DNA of 64,000 nucleotides from Bradyrhizobium diazoefficiens USDA 110 (GCF_000011365.1 NC_004463.1:5132001-5196000), one strand, 5' to 3'; counted from the first letter of the stretch, positions 16,781 through 26,243 are shown. Program-made: numbers and translations. Notes: generated from the sequence alone by a model not told the origin.

Positions 16781-18820
16781 TCACACCCCGAACGGATACA
16801 TGTCGGGAAGCCCGGCGATTTCGGCGGTCTCCAGCGGAGTTACCGCCCTGGTGTCGTCAAACCAGATATATTCGTCGAACTGCTGCGGCAAACTGGCCTG
16901 AAAATAGTGGCTCGCAAGTTCGGTTTCAGGCCTGTAGATTACGCCGATGGCCCGCTCGAGCCGTTCCCTGCCGAGACCCTCCGGACCGCAGAGATCGCCG
17001 GGACCGCGCAGACCGAGCATGAAGCGCGGAAGGCCCGTTGCGTGACACAGCCGTTCATAGCTGTTGGGAAGCGATGGGCGGACGGTCTTGACCTCCATCG
17101 GGCCGCCCCAATCGGACGCCGCGGCAACCGTGCCACTGTGGGTGCCGAAGCCGACCAGATACGCCTGGGCGCCAAAAGCCTTGCGGCAGTGCTGCCCGAT
17201 ATTGTGCTCGCCGCGGGCGACCATCTCGGTCGCCGCGGCGTTGCCGACATGCGAGTTGTGCGCCCACACCACCGCCTTGCTGTCCGGCCCGTGAAATGCC
17301 AGCAGGTTCTTGAGGGTGTCGAACATGTGACTGTCGCGCAGGTTCCACGACGCGCGCGAGCCGTAGTACATGATGCGGTAATAGCGCTCGGCGTTGGCCA
17401 CCAGGCGCGCATTCTGCTCGGCATCAAGGAAGCGCTCGCCATCGTGCTCGGCATACGCCCGGCGCTTCGCCAGGAGATCAGTGAGTGCGTGCGCCACGTC
17501 GGATTCGCAGGTCGGATAGGATCCGGTCAGCGCCGCATGGCCGTACGTGGCGGGATCGCGCTGCCACGGCGTCAGGCAACCATAACGCTCGCGGGCTACA
17601 CGCGCCGAGGCTGGATCGACTTCGTCGAGATAGTTCAGGACCGACCGGATTGAATCGTAGAGGCTGTAGAGATCGAGACCGTGAAACGCGACGCGCGTGG
17701 TGTTCTCCACCGTACCGTTGTGTTTGCGCAACCAGCTGACGAAATCGCGTACCTCGGTGTTTCGCCACATCCAGGTCGGAAACCGTGCAAACGCGGTCCA
17801 CTCCGACGGCGGATACTGGAAATGCCGCACATAGTGATCGACCCGGGCGGCATCCGGCCAGTCCGCCTCGATCGCCACGAAGCGAAATCCCTTCTTGACG
17901 ATCAGGTCGCGGGTAATGCGTTCGCGCATCCGGTAGAACTCGGAGGTGCCATGGGTCGCCTCGCCGAGCAGCACGACGCGCGCCGACCCGATACGCTCCA
18001 TCAGCGGGCTGAGATCGGCCGCCTCGATGGATGGAAATGATTCGGCGGCGTCGGCGATATTGCGGACCAGCGTTTCCTCGTCCGGAGCAACAGGCCGCAG
18101 CGCCCGGCGCGCGGGCGCGGTCTCGCCTTTTGCGGCCGCCCACCCTTCCTCTCCGATCAATGGAACGAAGCGGACGTCTGCAATGTCTTCGCTGCGAAAT
18201 TCGTCCTTCGAAAGGCGGACGACCCGCACCAATTCCTGGGTACGCTGATCGGCGCCGACAGGAATGACCAGCCTGCCGCCGATCTTCAGCTGCTCCTTGA
18301 GCGCCTCCGGAACCTGCGGACCGCCGGCGGCTACGACGATGGCATCGTAGGGCGCATGTTCGGGCCAGCCTTTGGTGCCGTCACCATGCAGCACGTGGAC
18401 GTTATCGTAACCGAGCTCGGTAAGTGTGGCCGCCGCCTCTTCCGCAAGCGGACCGAGGCGTTCGACCGTGTACACATCGGCCGCGATCTCCGACAGCACC
18501 GCGGCGGCGTAACCGGAGCCGGCTCCGATCTCCAGCACCTTCTCGCCGCCCTTGAGCATCAGCGCCTCCGCCATGAAAGCGACGATGTAGGGCTGAGAAA
18601 TGGTCTGCTCCCCGGCGATCGGGAGCGGCGAATCTTCGTAGGCAAATTCGCGAAGCTTCGCTGGCAGGAACAGCTCACGCGGCACCTTGCCCATTGCCTC
18701 GAGCACGAGTTCGTCACGCACACCGCGCGCGGCGATATGGCGCTTGACCATCTCTGCCCGGAGCGCGGGAAACGACTTAACTTCACCAGGGCGATCTGGA
18801 TTCAGCGCTACCGATCCCAT
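16781..18820 (-). CDS. fusion: protein-L-isoaspartate methyltransferase + erythromycin esterase-like domain
   Basis: A 679-aa two-domain protein. Residues about 15-220 form an SAM-dependent isoaspartyl methyltransferase (TISQPYIVAFMAEAL; SAM motif VLEIGAGSGY at 95-104), which repairs aged Asn/Asp sites. Residues about 245-670 form an erythromycin-esterase-like domain with the GEATHGTSEFYRMR motif (Glu 287, His 290) and VVWAHNSHVGNA. Separate genes are the usual arrangement. AGGAGAGG precedes the ATG. It is divergent from a nitroreductase gene and shares a perfect FixK-type box. The esterase's substrate is unknown; antibiotic resistance should not be assumed. Confidence 0.92.
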   Translation of the reverse strand: MGSVALNPDRPGEVKSFPALRAEMVKRHIAARGVRDELVLEAMGKVPRELFLPAKLREFAYEDSPLPIAGEQTISQPYIVAFMAEALMLKGGEKVLEIGAGSGYAAAVLSEIAADVYTVERLGPLAEEAAATLTELGYDNVHVLHGDGTKGWPEHAPYDAIVVAAGGPQVPEALKEQLKIGGRLVIPVGADQRTQELVRVVRLSKDEFRSEDIADVRFVPLIGEEGWAAAKGETAPARRALRPVAPDEETLVRNIADAAESFPSIEAADLSPLMERIGSARVVLLGEATHGTSEFYRMRERITRDLIVKKGFRFVAIEADWPDAARVDHYVRHFQYPPSEWTAFARFPTWMWRNTEVRDFVSWLRKHNGTVENTTRVAFHGLDLYSLYDSIRSVLNYLDEVDPASARVARERYGCLTPWQRDPATYGHAALTGSYPTCESDVAHALTDLLAKRRAYAEHDGERFLDAEQNARLVANAERYYRIMYYGSRASWNLRDSHMFDTLKNLLAFHGPDSKAVVWAHNSHVGNAAATEMVARGEHNIGQHCRKAFGAQAYLVGFGTHSGTVAAASDWGGPMEVKTVRPSLPNSYERLCHATGLPRFMLGLRGPGDLCGPEGLGRERLERAIGVIYRPETELASHYFQASLPQQFDEYIWFDDTRAVTPLETAEIAGLPDMYPFGV

Positions 18821-18904
18821 GATGGCCTCTCCTGCATCTCAGCTAGGTTGAGTCATGCACGATCAATCTCGAAGAAAACTTAGGACCATTGCGCCCCCAT
18901 CGAT

Positions 18905-18918
18905 TTGATCGACATCAA
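18905..18918. promoter_or_regulatory. perfect FixK/FNR-type box between fusion gene and nitroreductase
   Basis: TTGATCGACATCAA has both full arms. Predicted starts are near 18870 (minus) and 18953 (plus), with coding starts at 18820 and 18971. Confidence 0.8.
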
Positions 18919-18970
18919 ACCGCGAAATGGCGAGCGCGTCAGGATCCATTGAATGCAAATGGAGACGGCC

Positions 18971-19528
18971 ATGGATCTCAAGGAAGCCATCTATAGTCGG
19001 CACGCCGTACGCGAATTCACCTCGCAACCGGTTGACGAGGACGTATTGAGGAAACTCATTGATGCTGCCATCCAGGCGCCCAGCGCCGTCAACCACCAGC
19101 CATGGCTGTTTACAGTCGTGCGGGACAAAACGTTGCTCGCGCGCATTTCCCGCGAGGCAAAGGCCCATATGCTCAAAACCTCGGCGGCGGCGCTGGCATC
19201 GCATCACTTCCAAAGCATCCTCGAAAATCCGGATTTCGACATATTCTATCACGCTCCGGCATTGGTCGTGATCTCGGCACCCGAGGGCCCATGGGTCGTT
19301 GAGGATTGCGCCCTGGCGGCTGAGAACTTGATGCTGGCTGCCTGCGCCGCCGGATTGGGAACATGCTGGATCGGGTTTGCGCAGGGCTGGCTTGGAACCT
19401 CGGAGGGGAAATCGTCGCTCAGGCTTTCCGGCACGACCGTGCCAGTCGCACCCATTATCGTAGGGCATCCCAAAACAGCGGCGGCGCCCGTTCCCAGAAA
19501 GGCCCCGAAGATTGACTGGATTTCGTAA
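18971..19528 (+). CDS. nitroreductase family protein
   Basis: FMN-dependent NAD(P)H oxidoreductase of 185 aa. The FMN-site signature SRHAVREFTSQPVDEDVLRK is near the start, APSAVNHQPWLFTVV around 35-50, and ENLMLAACAAGLGTCWIG in the C-terminal half. GGAG 7 nt upstream supports ATG 18971; an ATG at 18953 coincides with the predicted transcript start. It heads an operon with the DnaJ-like and CbpM genes. Confidence 0.9.
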   Translation: MDLKEAIYSRHAVREFTSQPVDEDVLRKLIDAAIQAPSAVNHQPWLFTVVRDKTLLARISREAKAHMLKTSAAALASHHFQSILENPDFDIFYHAPALVVISAPEGPWVVEDCALAAENLMLAACAAGLGTCWIGFAQGWLGTSEGKSSLRLSGTTVPVAPIIVGHPKTAAAPVPRKAPKIDWIS

Positions 19529-19548
19529 ACCTTCGGGGATCAGGTGAA

Positions 19549-20466
19549 ATGAAAGACCCTTACGAGACCCTTGGCGTAACCCGATCCGCGACCGACAAGG
19601 AAATCAAGAGCGCCTTCAAAAAACTCGCGCGCAAATTTCATCCTGACCTCCATCCGGGCGACAAGGAGGCGGAGGCCAAGTTCAAGGCAATCTCGGCTGC
19701 CAACGATCTGCTCAAGGACAAGGAGAAGCGGCGGCGGTTTGACGCGGGTGAGATCGACGCCAGCGGCGCAGAGCGACAGCAGGAGCGATTCTATCGCGAC
19801 TTCGCCGACCGGCCTGCCTACACCTCGCACGCCGCACAGGATGGATTTGACAGCAACGAGGATCTGGAAGAGTTCCTGGCAAAAGCGTTTGCCGGCAAAG
19901 GGCGACGATCAGAGAGGGCATTCCGGGCGCGCGGTCAGGATGGGAGCTATGTGCTGCCAGTGGCCTTCGTGGACGCCGCCAGCGGCGCCACCCTCACCAT
20001 CACACTGCCGGACGGCAAGACCCTGGAGGTGATTGTCCCCGAGGGCGCCGAGGACCGACAGATGCTGCGGCTGAAAGGCCAGGGAATGCCTGGCTATGGC
20101 GGCGGGGCGCCAGGCGATGCCTATGTCGAGTTGCACATCCAGCCGCATCCGTTCTTTCACCGCAAGGACGACAACATCCATGTCGAAATACCCGTAACCC
20201 TGCGCGAGGCGGTGCTGGGAGGCAAGATCGAGGTGCCGACAATCACTCAACCGGTAACGGTGACAGTCCCGAAGGGTTCGAATTCCGGCACCACACTGCG
20301 GCTGCGCGAAAGAGGTATCCGCAACCGAAAAACCGGGCAGCGCGGACATCAATTGATCACGCTGAAGGTGATCCTCCCTACGGCCGAAGAACCCGAACTG
20401 GTAGAATTTCTGGAAGCATGGCGGCCGAAAAACCCTCAGGATCCACGCAAGGATATGTTGCCATGA
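19549..20466 (+). CDS. cbpA: CbpA-type DnaJ co-chaperone
   Basis: A 305-aa Hsp40. The J domain covers residues 1-70 with the HPD motif at 31-33; a linker of about 45 residues follows; the two substrate-binding beta domains make up the rest (VTVTVPKGSNSGTTLRLRER). It lacks the Cys-rich zinc centre of DnaJ, as CbpA does. It should stimulate DnaK. The stop overlaps the next gene's ATG (ATGA at 20463-20466). Confidence 0.93.
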   Translation: MKDPYETLGVTRSATDKEIKSAFKKLARKFHPDLHPGDKEAEAKFKAISAANDLLKDKEKRRRFDAGEIDASGAERQQERFYRDFADRPAYTSHAAQDGFDSNEDLEEFLAKAFAGKGRRSERAFRARGQDGSYVLPVAFVDAASGATLTITLPDGKTLEVIVPEGAEDRQMLRLKGQGMPGYGGGAPGDAYVELHIQPHPFFHRKDDNIHVEIPVTLREAVLGGKIEVPTITQPVTVTVPKGSNSGTTLRLRERGIRNRKTGQRGHQLITLKVILPTAEEPELVEFLEAWRPKNPQDPRKDMLP

Positions 20467-20801
20467 TGGACGTCGATGATCTTTTGGCCACCATCTCCGC
20501 GCTCCAGCGCAGCGATCTCGAACGTTGGATCAGCGAAGAACTGGTCGCGCCGCAACAGAACGGAGGGTCGCTGATGTTCTCGGACATGGAATGCGCGCGA
20601 ATCCGTCTCATTTGTACGCTGACCTATGAGCTCGATGTTGATGACAACGCGCTACCGGTGGTGCTGTCGCTGCTTGATCAGCTTTACGACACCCGCCAAC
20701 GGCTGCTTTCCCTGACCCGGGCCATCAAGACGCAGGACGAAACCGTTCAACTCGCTATCGCAGCCGCGACATCGCAGCAGCAGAGCGGGCTCAAATCCTG
20801 A
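20463..20801 (+). CDS. cbpM: CbpM-type chaperone modulator (MerR-like)
   Basis: A 112-aa protein starting MMDVDDLLATISALQRSDLE, coupled to cbpA by a 4-nt overlap. It resembles CbpM, which binds the CbpA J domain and blocks its activity: MerR-like N-terminus with WISEELVAPQQ, then a helical bundle (LLDQLYDTRQRLLSLTRAI). The gene pair order is the usual one for this system. Confidence 0.8.
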   Translation: MMDVDDLLATISALQRSDLERWISEELVAPQQNGGSLMFSDMECARIRLICTLTYELDVDDNALPVVLSLLDQLYDTRQRLLSLTRAIKTQDETVQLAIAAATSQQQSGLKS

Positions 20802-20887
20802 CCTCAAGGCGTCGGCTGAGCGTGTCCAGACTTTGCTCCGGAACGTGATCGACGGCTTGTAGGGAGACACGTAAATCCATCGAAAGG

Positions 20888-20901
20888 TTGACCTGCCTCA
20901 A
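20888..20901 (+). promoter_or_regulatory. possible FixK/FNR-type box before PEP synthase gene
   Basis: TTGACCTGCCTCAA matches TTGA-N6-TCAA but the inner bases are less symmetric. A -41.5 position would put the transcript start at about 20936, almost on the ATG (20935), so either the mRNA is leaderless or this site does not act in the usual way. Confidence 0.45.
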
Positions 20902-20934
20902 GGCCGGACAGGCCCGGCGTGATCTGTTGCTTGC

Positions 20935-23364
20935 ATGTCTGGATATATCAGATCCTTCCTCGAAATCGGATTGGGCGATGTCGGGCTGGTCGGCGGCAAG
21001 ACCGCTTCGCTCGGCGAATTGTATTCGGCTCTCGCATCCCAAGGGGTTGCCGTCCCAGATGGCTTCGCCGTCACGGCGGACGCCTATCGCGAAGCGCTAT
21101 CGCGAGACGGGGTCGCGGACAAGCTGCACCGTCTTCTGGACGGGATCGACAAGAGCAAGATCAGACAGCTCGCCGGCAAGGCCGCCAAGGCCCGCGAGGT
21201 CATATACAAGGCGATGGACACGCCGCTGCTGCGCGAGCAGATCGTAGAAGCCTATCGGCATCTTGAACGCGAGGCCGGGATCGGGGTCGCTGTCGCCGTA
21301 CGAAGCTCCGCGACGGCGGAGGATCTGCCGACGGCGAGCTTTGCCGGCCAGCACGAAAGCTTTCTCAATGTGCGCGGGCCCAAGGATTTGTTCGAAGCTT
21401 GCCGGCGCTGCTTTGCTTCCATTTTCACCGATCGCGCGATCTCTTATCGCATCGACAACGGCTTCGATCATTTCAAGGTCGCGCTCTCCGTCGCCGTGAT
21501 GAAAATGATCCGTTCCGATCTGGCGGCGAGCGGAGTCGTTTTCACGCTCGATACCGAAACGGGTTTTCGTGACGTGGTCTTTGTCACCGGCTGCTACGGT
21601 CTCGGCGAAACCATCGTGCAGGGCCAGGTCGATCCAGATGAATTTTACGTCCACAAGCCGACGCTGAGCCAAGGTTTTCGCCGAGTGCTGCGGCGCCGAC
21701 TCGGAGCCAAGCAGATCCGTATGATTTATGGCAAGCTCGGGAGCAGTCATGCGACGTCCACCCGCAATGTGCCTGACGCCGAACGACAGAAATTCTGCAT
21801 TTCCGACCCCGAAGTGCTGAGCCTTGCCGAGATCGCGGTCCGGATCGAAGCCCACTACTCCAAACATGCCGGCGTTTCGATGCCGATGGACATCGAATGG
21901 GCCAAGGACGGTGTCGACGGGAAGCTATACATCATTCAGGCCCGGCCCGAGACCGTTGCCTCGCAGCGCTCGTCGGACTTCTATGAGACGTATAACCTGA
22001 AGGGACACGGCCCGGTCATCGTCAACGGTCGCGCGGTGGGAGAGAAGATCGCTTCAGGGCGCACGCGCCGCATTTCGACCGCGCGCGATCTGGCGGCCTT
22101 CAGGCCGGGTGAAATCCTGGTGGCGCCGGCGACCAGCCCGGATTGGGAGCCGGTCATGAAGATCGCGGCCGGCATCATCACCGACAAGGGCGGTCGCACC
22201 TGCCATGCCGCGATCGTGGCGCGAGAGCTGGGTATCCCCGCCGTGGTGGGCGCCACACACGCGACCGAGAAGATCAAGAGCGGAACCGACGTCACGATCT
22301 GCTGTGCGGAAGGCGATATCGGCAGCGTCTATCAGGGGGCGGTTGCCTTCGACGTTACCAGGACGCCAGTGAGCGAACTGCGGCAGCCGCGCACGGCCAT
22401 CATGGTCAATGTCGGAACCCCGGAAATGGCGTTCCGCACGGCGATGCAGCCGCAGGCCGGAGTTGGCCTCGCCCGCATGGAGTTCATCATCAGTGAACAT
22501 ATCGGCGTTCACCCGATGGCGCTGCTCAAGCCGGAGAAGGTCACGTCAACCAAGGCGCGGACCGCAATCGCCCGCCTGACGAAGGGCTTCAAGAGCCCGG
22601 CCGATTTCTTTATTCAACGACTGGCGGAAGGCGTCGGCACCATCGCCGCGGCATTCTATCCGAAGCCGGTGATCGTACGGCTTTCCGATTTCAAGACCAA
22701 CGAATATGCCAGCCTGATTGGCGGGGAAGGCTTCGAGCCCAGGGAAGAGAATCCGATGCTGGGATTCCGGGGCGCCTCCCGCTACAGTCATCCCGCCTAC
22801 ACCGAAGGGTTTGCCTTGGAGTGCGCCGCGCTCCGCCTGGTGCGAAAGGAGATGGGTCTCTCCAATCTGCGCGTCATGGTGCCGTTCTGCCGAACCGTCG
22901 AGGAGGGCCGCCGCGTGATCGCGACGATGGCTGCCAATGGACTGCGGCGCGGCGAAGACGGTCTCGAGATTTACGTCATGTGCGAGATCCCGAATAACGT
23001 CATCCAGATCGACGCGTTTTCTCGGTTGTTCGATGGCTTTTCGATTGGGTCCAACGATCTTACCCAGCTCACGCTGGGGGTCGACCGGGATTCCGATATC
23101 GTGGCCTTCGACTTCGACGAACGCGACCCAGGAATTCTGGAGTTGTTCCGGCAGGCGGTGGTCGGCGCAAAGCGGAACGGTCGCCATATCGGCATCTGCG
23201 GCGAGGCGCCTGCGAACTATCCGGAGATCGCGCGATACTTGACAGGGCTTGGCATCGATTCGATCAGCGTCAATCCTTCAAGCGTGTTTCGCACCATGGC
23301 CGTGGTGTCCGACGCCGAAACAAATCAGCCAGAATCCGAGACGCGAGGCCTCCTCTCGCTGTAA
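20935..23364 (+). CDS. ppsA: phosphoenolpyruvate synthase (pyruvate, water dikinase)
   Basis: An 809-aa enzyme that converts pyruvate and ATP to PEP, AMP and phosphate. Order: N-terminal ATP-grasp (GGKTASLGELYSALASQGV; VAVRSSATAEDLPTASFAGQ), central swivelling phospho-His domain (GGRTCHAAIVARELGIPAVV, His 424) and C-terminal PEP/pyruvate barrel (GSNDLTQLTLGVDRD; GICGEAPAN). All key segments are intact and the length is typical. It could supply PEP for gluconeogenesis or, run in reverse, gain ATP. It ends 3 nt before the convergent glycosidase gene. Confidence 0.95.
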   Translation: MSGYIRSFLEIGLGDVGLVGGKTASLGELYSALASQGVAVPDGFAVTADAYREALSRDGVADKLHRLLDGIDKSKIRQLAGKAAKAREVIYKAMDTPLLREQIVEAYRHLEREAGIGVAVAVRSSATAEDLPTASFAGQHESFLNVRGPKDLFEACRRCFASIFTDRAISYRIDNGFDHFKVALSVAVMKMIRSDLAASGVVFTLDTETGFRDVVFVTGCYGLGETIVQGQVDPDEFYVHKPTLSQGFRRVLRRRLGAKQIRMIYGKLGSSHATSTRNVPDAERQKFCISDPEVLSLAEIAVRIEAHYSKHAGVSMPMDIEWAKDGVDGKLYIIQARPETVASQRSSDFYETYNLKGHGPVIVNGRAVGEKIASGRTRRISTARDLAAFRPGEILVAPATSPDWEPVMKIAAGIITDKGGRTCHAAIVARELGIPAVVGATHATEKIKSGTDVTICCAEGDIGSVYQGAVAFDVTRTPVSELRQPRTAIMVNVGTPEMAFRTAMQPQAGVGLARMEFIISEHIGVHPMALLKPEKVTSTKARTAIARLTKGFKSPADFFIQRLAEGVGTIAAAFYPKPVIVRLSDFKTNEYASLIGGEGFEPREENPMLGFRGASRYSHPAYTEGFALECAALRLVRKEMGLSNLRVMVPFCRTVEEGRRVIATMAANGLRRGEDGLEIYVMCEIPNNVIQIDAFSRLFDGFSIGSNDLTQLTLGVDRDSDIVAFDFDERDPGILELFRQAVVGAKRNGRHIGICGEAPANYPEIARYLTGLGIDSISVNPSSVFRTMAVVSDAETNQPESETRGLLSL

Positions 23365-23367
23365 CGA

Positions 23368-24801
23368 TCAGATCACAGCCGGGACGGCAGCGGCATGAAT
23401 GCGTTCTGCCGCGGCGTTGACCCTGGTCATCGTCTTCGTAAGCTCGTCATAGACCCGGTCGTCGACGGTCACTGTGCCGAAATTCGAATCTTCGCCGTCA
23501 AAGCGCCCCTGCACCGGCTGATCGGCATGCTCGAACCAGTGATAACCGACCACATTCGGCTTGCCGAGGGCCGCCACAACGTAGCCCTGGAAGGCACGGG
23601 CGCGCTCGGTCTGAGTGGCCACACGCGGCCCCGCCCCTTTGGAATTTGGCAGGCCCGCGTCGTCGCCGCGGAAGGAGAATTCGGAGATCAGGCATGGCTT
23701 GCCGGTAGCGGCATAAGCATCGATGACCGGACCGGGGTCGAACTCGTAGCAATTGAAGGAGATCACATCGAGGTGTCGACCGGCCGCGGCGATCACTCCC
23801 CGCGGCGGCTGCCAGCCGAACCGGGATCCGATCACGAGATGATGGGGATCAGCCGTCTTGATGGCCGAGACGCACACTTCAAAATACTTGTCGGCTACGA
23901 CGGCTACAAAGGCATCGCAATCTGCTGAAAACGCCTCGCGCGCGCGGTCGGCGAGGTTGGCTTTGGTCTCGAGTGCATCGTTCAAGCCTCCGGGCGGCAT
24001 TCTGACGAACGGCGCCACAACGTGTCCGATCCTGCCAAGCTCCTCCCATGATCGCGCCGGTGTGCGCCATACCGCATTGAACTCGGAGATATCCCGATAA
24101 TGCGCTTGCAGCCTCGATATGGCAGCAACCCGACCAGGACGATGAGACGGCAGATTCAGGAACAGCGTAAGCAATTCGTCGGGTCCGCGCGCGTCAGTCG
24201 ACCAGTAGAGCTCGTTATCGATAAAAGTGCCGAGCAAGCCGGGATCATTGCGACGAAGCGTGCAGCGCTCCTTGGCACTTGCGCAGATATGCGCCGCGAA
24301 TTCGGGATCGAAGACATCGGGAAATATCTGATCGCGTCGGTGCAGGCGAAAGGATGCGCCAAGTTCCCTGATCGGCGTGATCGCCAACAATTGCGATCCC
24401 GCACTGGCGACGCCTTCGTCCGACCAGCAGCCGACCGTGTTGAAATTCCAGCTTGCCAGTCGAGTAGACGCAGCGGCACGCCAGCTTTGCAGGCTGCCGT
24501 ACTTGGCTCGGCAAGTCTCGGCGTATGGCACGCGCTCGGTCCGGCCGATGCGGTCTTGATCGAAGCGGACCGTGTTGACACCCTTCGAGAGAAAGCGGCC
24601 ACCATCGGGATCGATGAGCCAGAATACGCCATTGCGCTCGGAAACGCGGAAGAAGCCGCTTCCTCTGAGGTCGTCGTCGACGACCCCTCCCCATTTCGTT
24701 CTTTGCAAGCGCGGACCCCGGCAACGTTCTAAGGATATCAATCCATTGCACGGCCGGCTCGGGGCCTCTTGACCTATCTCAATACCATTCGGAACCGGCA
24801 T
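23368..24801 (-). CDS. agarase-like glycoside hydrolase (clan GH-A type)
   Basis: About 477 aa. The N-terminal stretch FRVSERNGVFWLIDPDGGRF and FLSKGVNTVRFD is typical of agarase-like enzymes. Candidate acid/base Glu lies in LLGTFIDNELYW and nucleophile Glu in PCLISEFSFRG; YHWFEHADQP closes the barrel. No signal peptide is seen. The start is uncertain: ATG 24801 overlaps a FixK-type box, and a TTG at 24708 would start just before the conserved region. The substrate is unknown but could feed the divergent GH1 operon. Confidence 0.8.
   Translation of the reverse strand: MPVPNGIEIGQEAPSRPCNGLISLERCRGPRLQRTKWGGVVDDDLRGSGFFRVSERNGVFWLIDPDGGRFLSKGVNTVRFDQDRIGRTERVPYAETCRAKYGSLQSWRAAASTRLASWNFNTVGCWSDEGVASAGSQLLAITPIRELGASFRLHRRDQIFPDVFDPEFAAHICASAKERCTLRRNDPGLLGTFIDNELYWSTDARGPDELLTLFLNLPSHRPGRVAAISRLQAHYRDISEFNAVWRTPARSWEELGRIGHVVAPFVRMPPGGLNDALETKANLADRAREAFSADCDAFVAVVADKYFEVCVSAIKTADPHHLVIGSRFGWQPPRGVIAAAGRHLDVISFNCYEFDPGPVIDAYAATGKPCLISEFSFRGDDAGLPNSKGAGPRVATQTERARAFQGYVVAALGKPNVVGYHWFEHADQPVQGRFDGEDSNFGTVTVDDRVYDELTKTMTRVNAAAERIHAAAVPAVI
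24769..24782. promoter_or_regulatory. FixK/FNR-type box between glycosidase and beta-glucosidase operon
   Basis: TTGACCTATCTCAA matches TTGA-N6-TCAA, with weaker inner symmetry. It predicts starts near 24817 (plus) and 24734 (minus). TGATAT near 24736-24741 on the minus strand is placed as a -10. Confidence 0.5.
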
Positions 24802-24908
24802 GACTACCAATGTCGCAGTGAGACAACGTGCCTGAGATCAGCGGCTGACCGCGCAACAGCATGCCGGTCGCCGATGAGCAGGACCAAGCAGGACCAAGCA
24901 GGTCGTCC

Positions 24909-26243
24909 ATGCCGACAACGCAACTGCCAAACACCGCCAGCCTGCGCCCCGGTTTCATCTGGGGCGTTTCCACCTCCAGCTTCCAGATCGAAGGGGCAAC
25001 GAAGGAGGACGGGCGCGGACTCAGCATCTGGGACATCTATTGTCGGTCCGGTGAAATCAAAAATCACGATACCGGCGACGTCGCGTGTGACCATTATCAT
25101 CGCTACCGCGAAGATGTCGGCCTCATGAAGACGTTGGGCGTACAGGCGTACCGGTTCTCGGTTGCCTGGCCGCGCGTCCTGCCGCTGGGACTCGGATCCG
25201 CCAACGAGGCCGGCGTTTCATTCTATGACCGGCTGATCGACGAGCTCGTGGCCGCCGGTATCGAACCGTGGCTGTGCCTGTATCATTGGGACCTGCCGCA
25301 GGCCCTGGAGGAGCGCGGCGGCTGGCTGAACCGTGAGTCGGCGGCGTGGTTCGCCGACTATGTGACGTTGATCGCCGCGCGATTTGGCGACCGGGTCAAG
25401 CGCTTTGCGACATTCAACGAGCCGTCGATCTTCAGCCTGTTCAGCCGTTCGCTCGGCAAGCGGGAGCATAGCAGCGAGGACAAGTTCCACCGCATGATCC
25501 ACAACGTCAATCTCGCCCACGGGGCGGCGGTGGATGTGCTTCGCGCCAACGTGATCGGCGCCTCGATCGGCTGTATCCATAATCGACAGCCATGCCGGCC
25601 TTCCAGTGCAAGCGAGGCCGATGAAGCGGCTGCGGCACGGCTGGATGTGTACTGGAACGCGGCCTTTCCGGATCCGCAATGCCGCGGCGAATATCCGCCA
25701 TCGATGCGCGCGGCAATCGAACCGCATATGCAGCCAGGCGACCTGACGCGGATTTGCCGTCCGCTGGATTGGTTCGGGCTGAACCACTATAGCCCGGTCT
25801 ATGTGAAGGCACGGGCGGATTCGATGCTGGGCTACGACTTCGGCGACAAGCCCGCCAGCGTCCCCTTGACCCCGATCGGATGGCCGATCGATCCCGAGGC
25901 CTTCAGCGAGACGTTGCAGGCGGTCCGCACACGGTACGGCCTGCCGATTTACGTGCTCGAGAATGGCTACGGCGATTCCGGCCAGCCCGACCAGACCGGT
26001 GCGGTGATCGACCCGGGCCGGATAGAGTTCCTGAAGGCCTATATCAACGCGATGAATAACGCCGCGGCCCACGGCGTCGATGTTCGTGGCTATTTCGTCT
26101 GGTCTCTGCTCGACAATTTCGAGTGGGCCTCCGGTTACAGCATCAGGTTCGGCCTGACCTATGTCGATTATGCTTCGCTGCGGCGAATCCCGAAATCGTC
26201 TTTCGGCTGGTATGCCGGGCTGATCAGGGCGGTGCAGCCATGA
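24909..26243 (+). CDS. GH1 beta-glucosidase
   Basis: A 444-aa retaining beta-glucosidase. PGFIWGVSTSSFQIEGA is the family's N-terminal signature; acid/base Glu is in FATFNEPSIF (about 171) and nucleophile Glu in YVLENGYG (about 351). No signal peptide, so it acts on imported disaccharides. ATG 24909 (MPTTQLPNTASLRPGF) is my choice; ATG 24861 is an alternative. First gene of an overlapping operon with glk, pfkB and an ABC membrane protein. Confidence 0.93.
   Translation: MPTTQLPNTASLRPGFIWGVSTSSFQIEGATKEDGRGLSIWDIYCRSGEIKNHDTGDVACDHYHRYREDVGLMKTLGVQAYRFSVAWPRVLPLGLGSANEAGVSFYDRLIDELVAAGIEPWLCLYHWDLPQALEERGGWLNRESAAWFADYVTLIAARFGDRVKRFATFNEPSIFSLFSRSLGKREHSSEDKFHRMIHNVNLAHGAAVDVLRANVIGASIGCIHNRQPCRPSSASEADEAAAARLDVYWNAAFPDPQCRGEYPPSMRAAIEPHMQPGDLTRICRPLDWFGLNHYSPVYVKARADSMLGYDFGDKPASVPLTPIGWPIDPEAFSETLQAVRTRYGLPIYVLENGYGDSGQPDQTGAVIDPGRIEFLKAYINAMNNAAAHGVDVRGYFVWSLLDNFEWASGYSIRFGLTYVDYASLRRIPKSSFGWYAGLIRAVQP

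Noticed and set aside
24881..24906. Short tandem repeat AGGACCAAGC x2 as a regulatory array.
   Set aside because: Only two units, and they lie in the leader or first codons of the beta-glucosidase gene; no further support.
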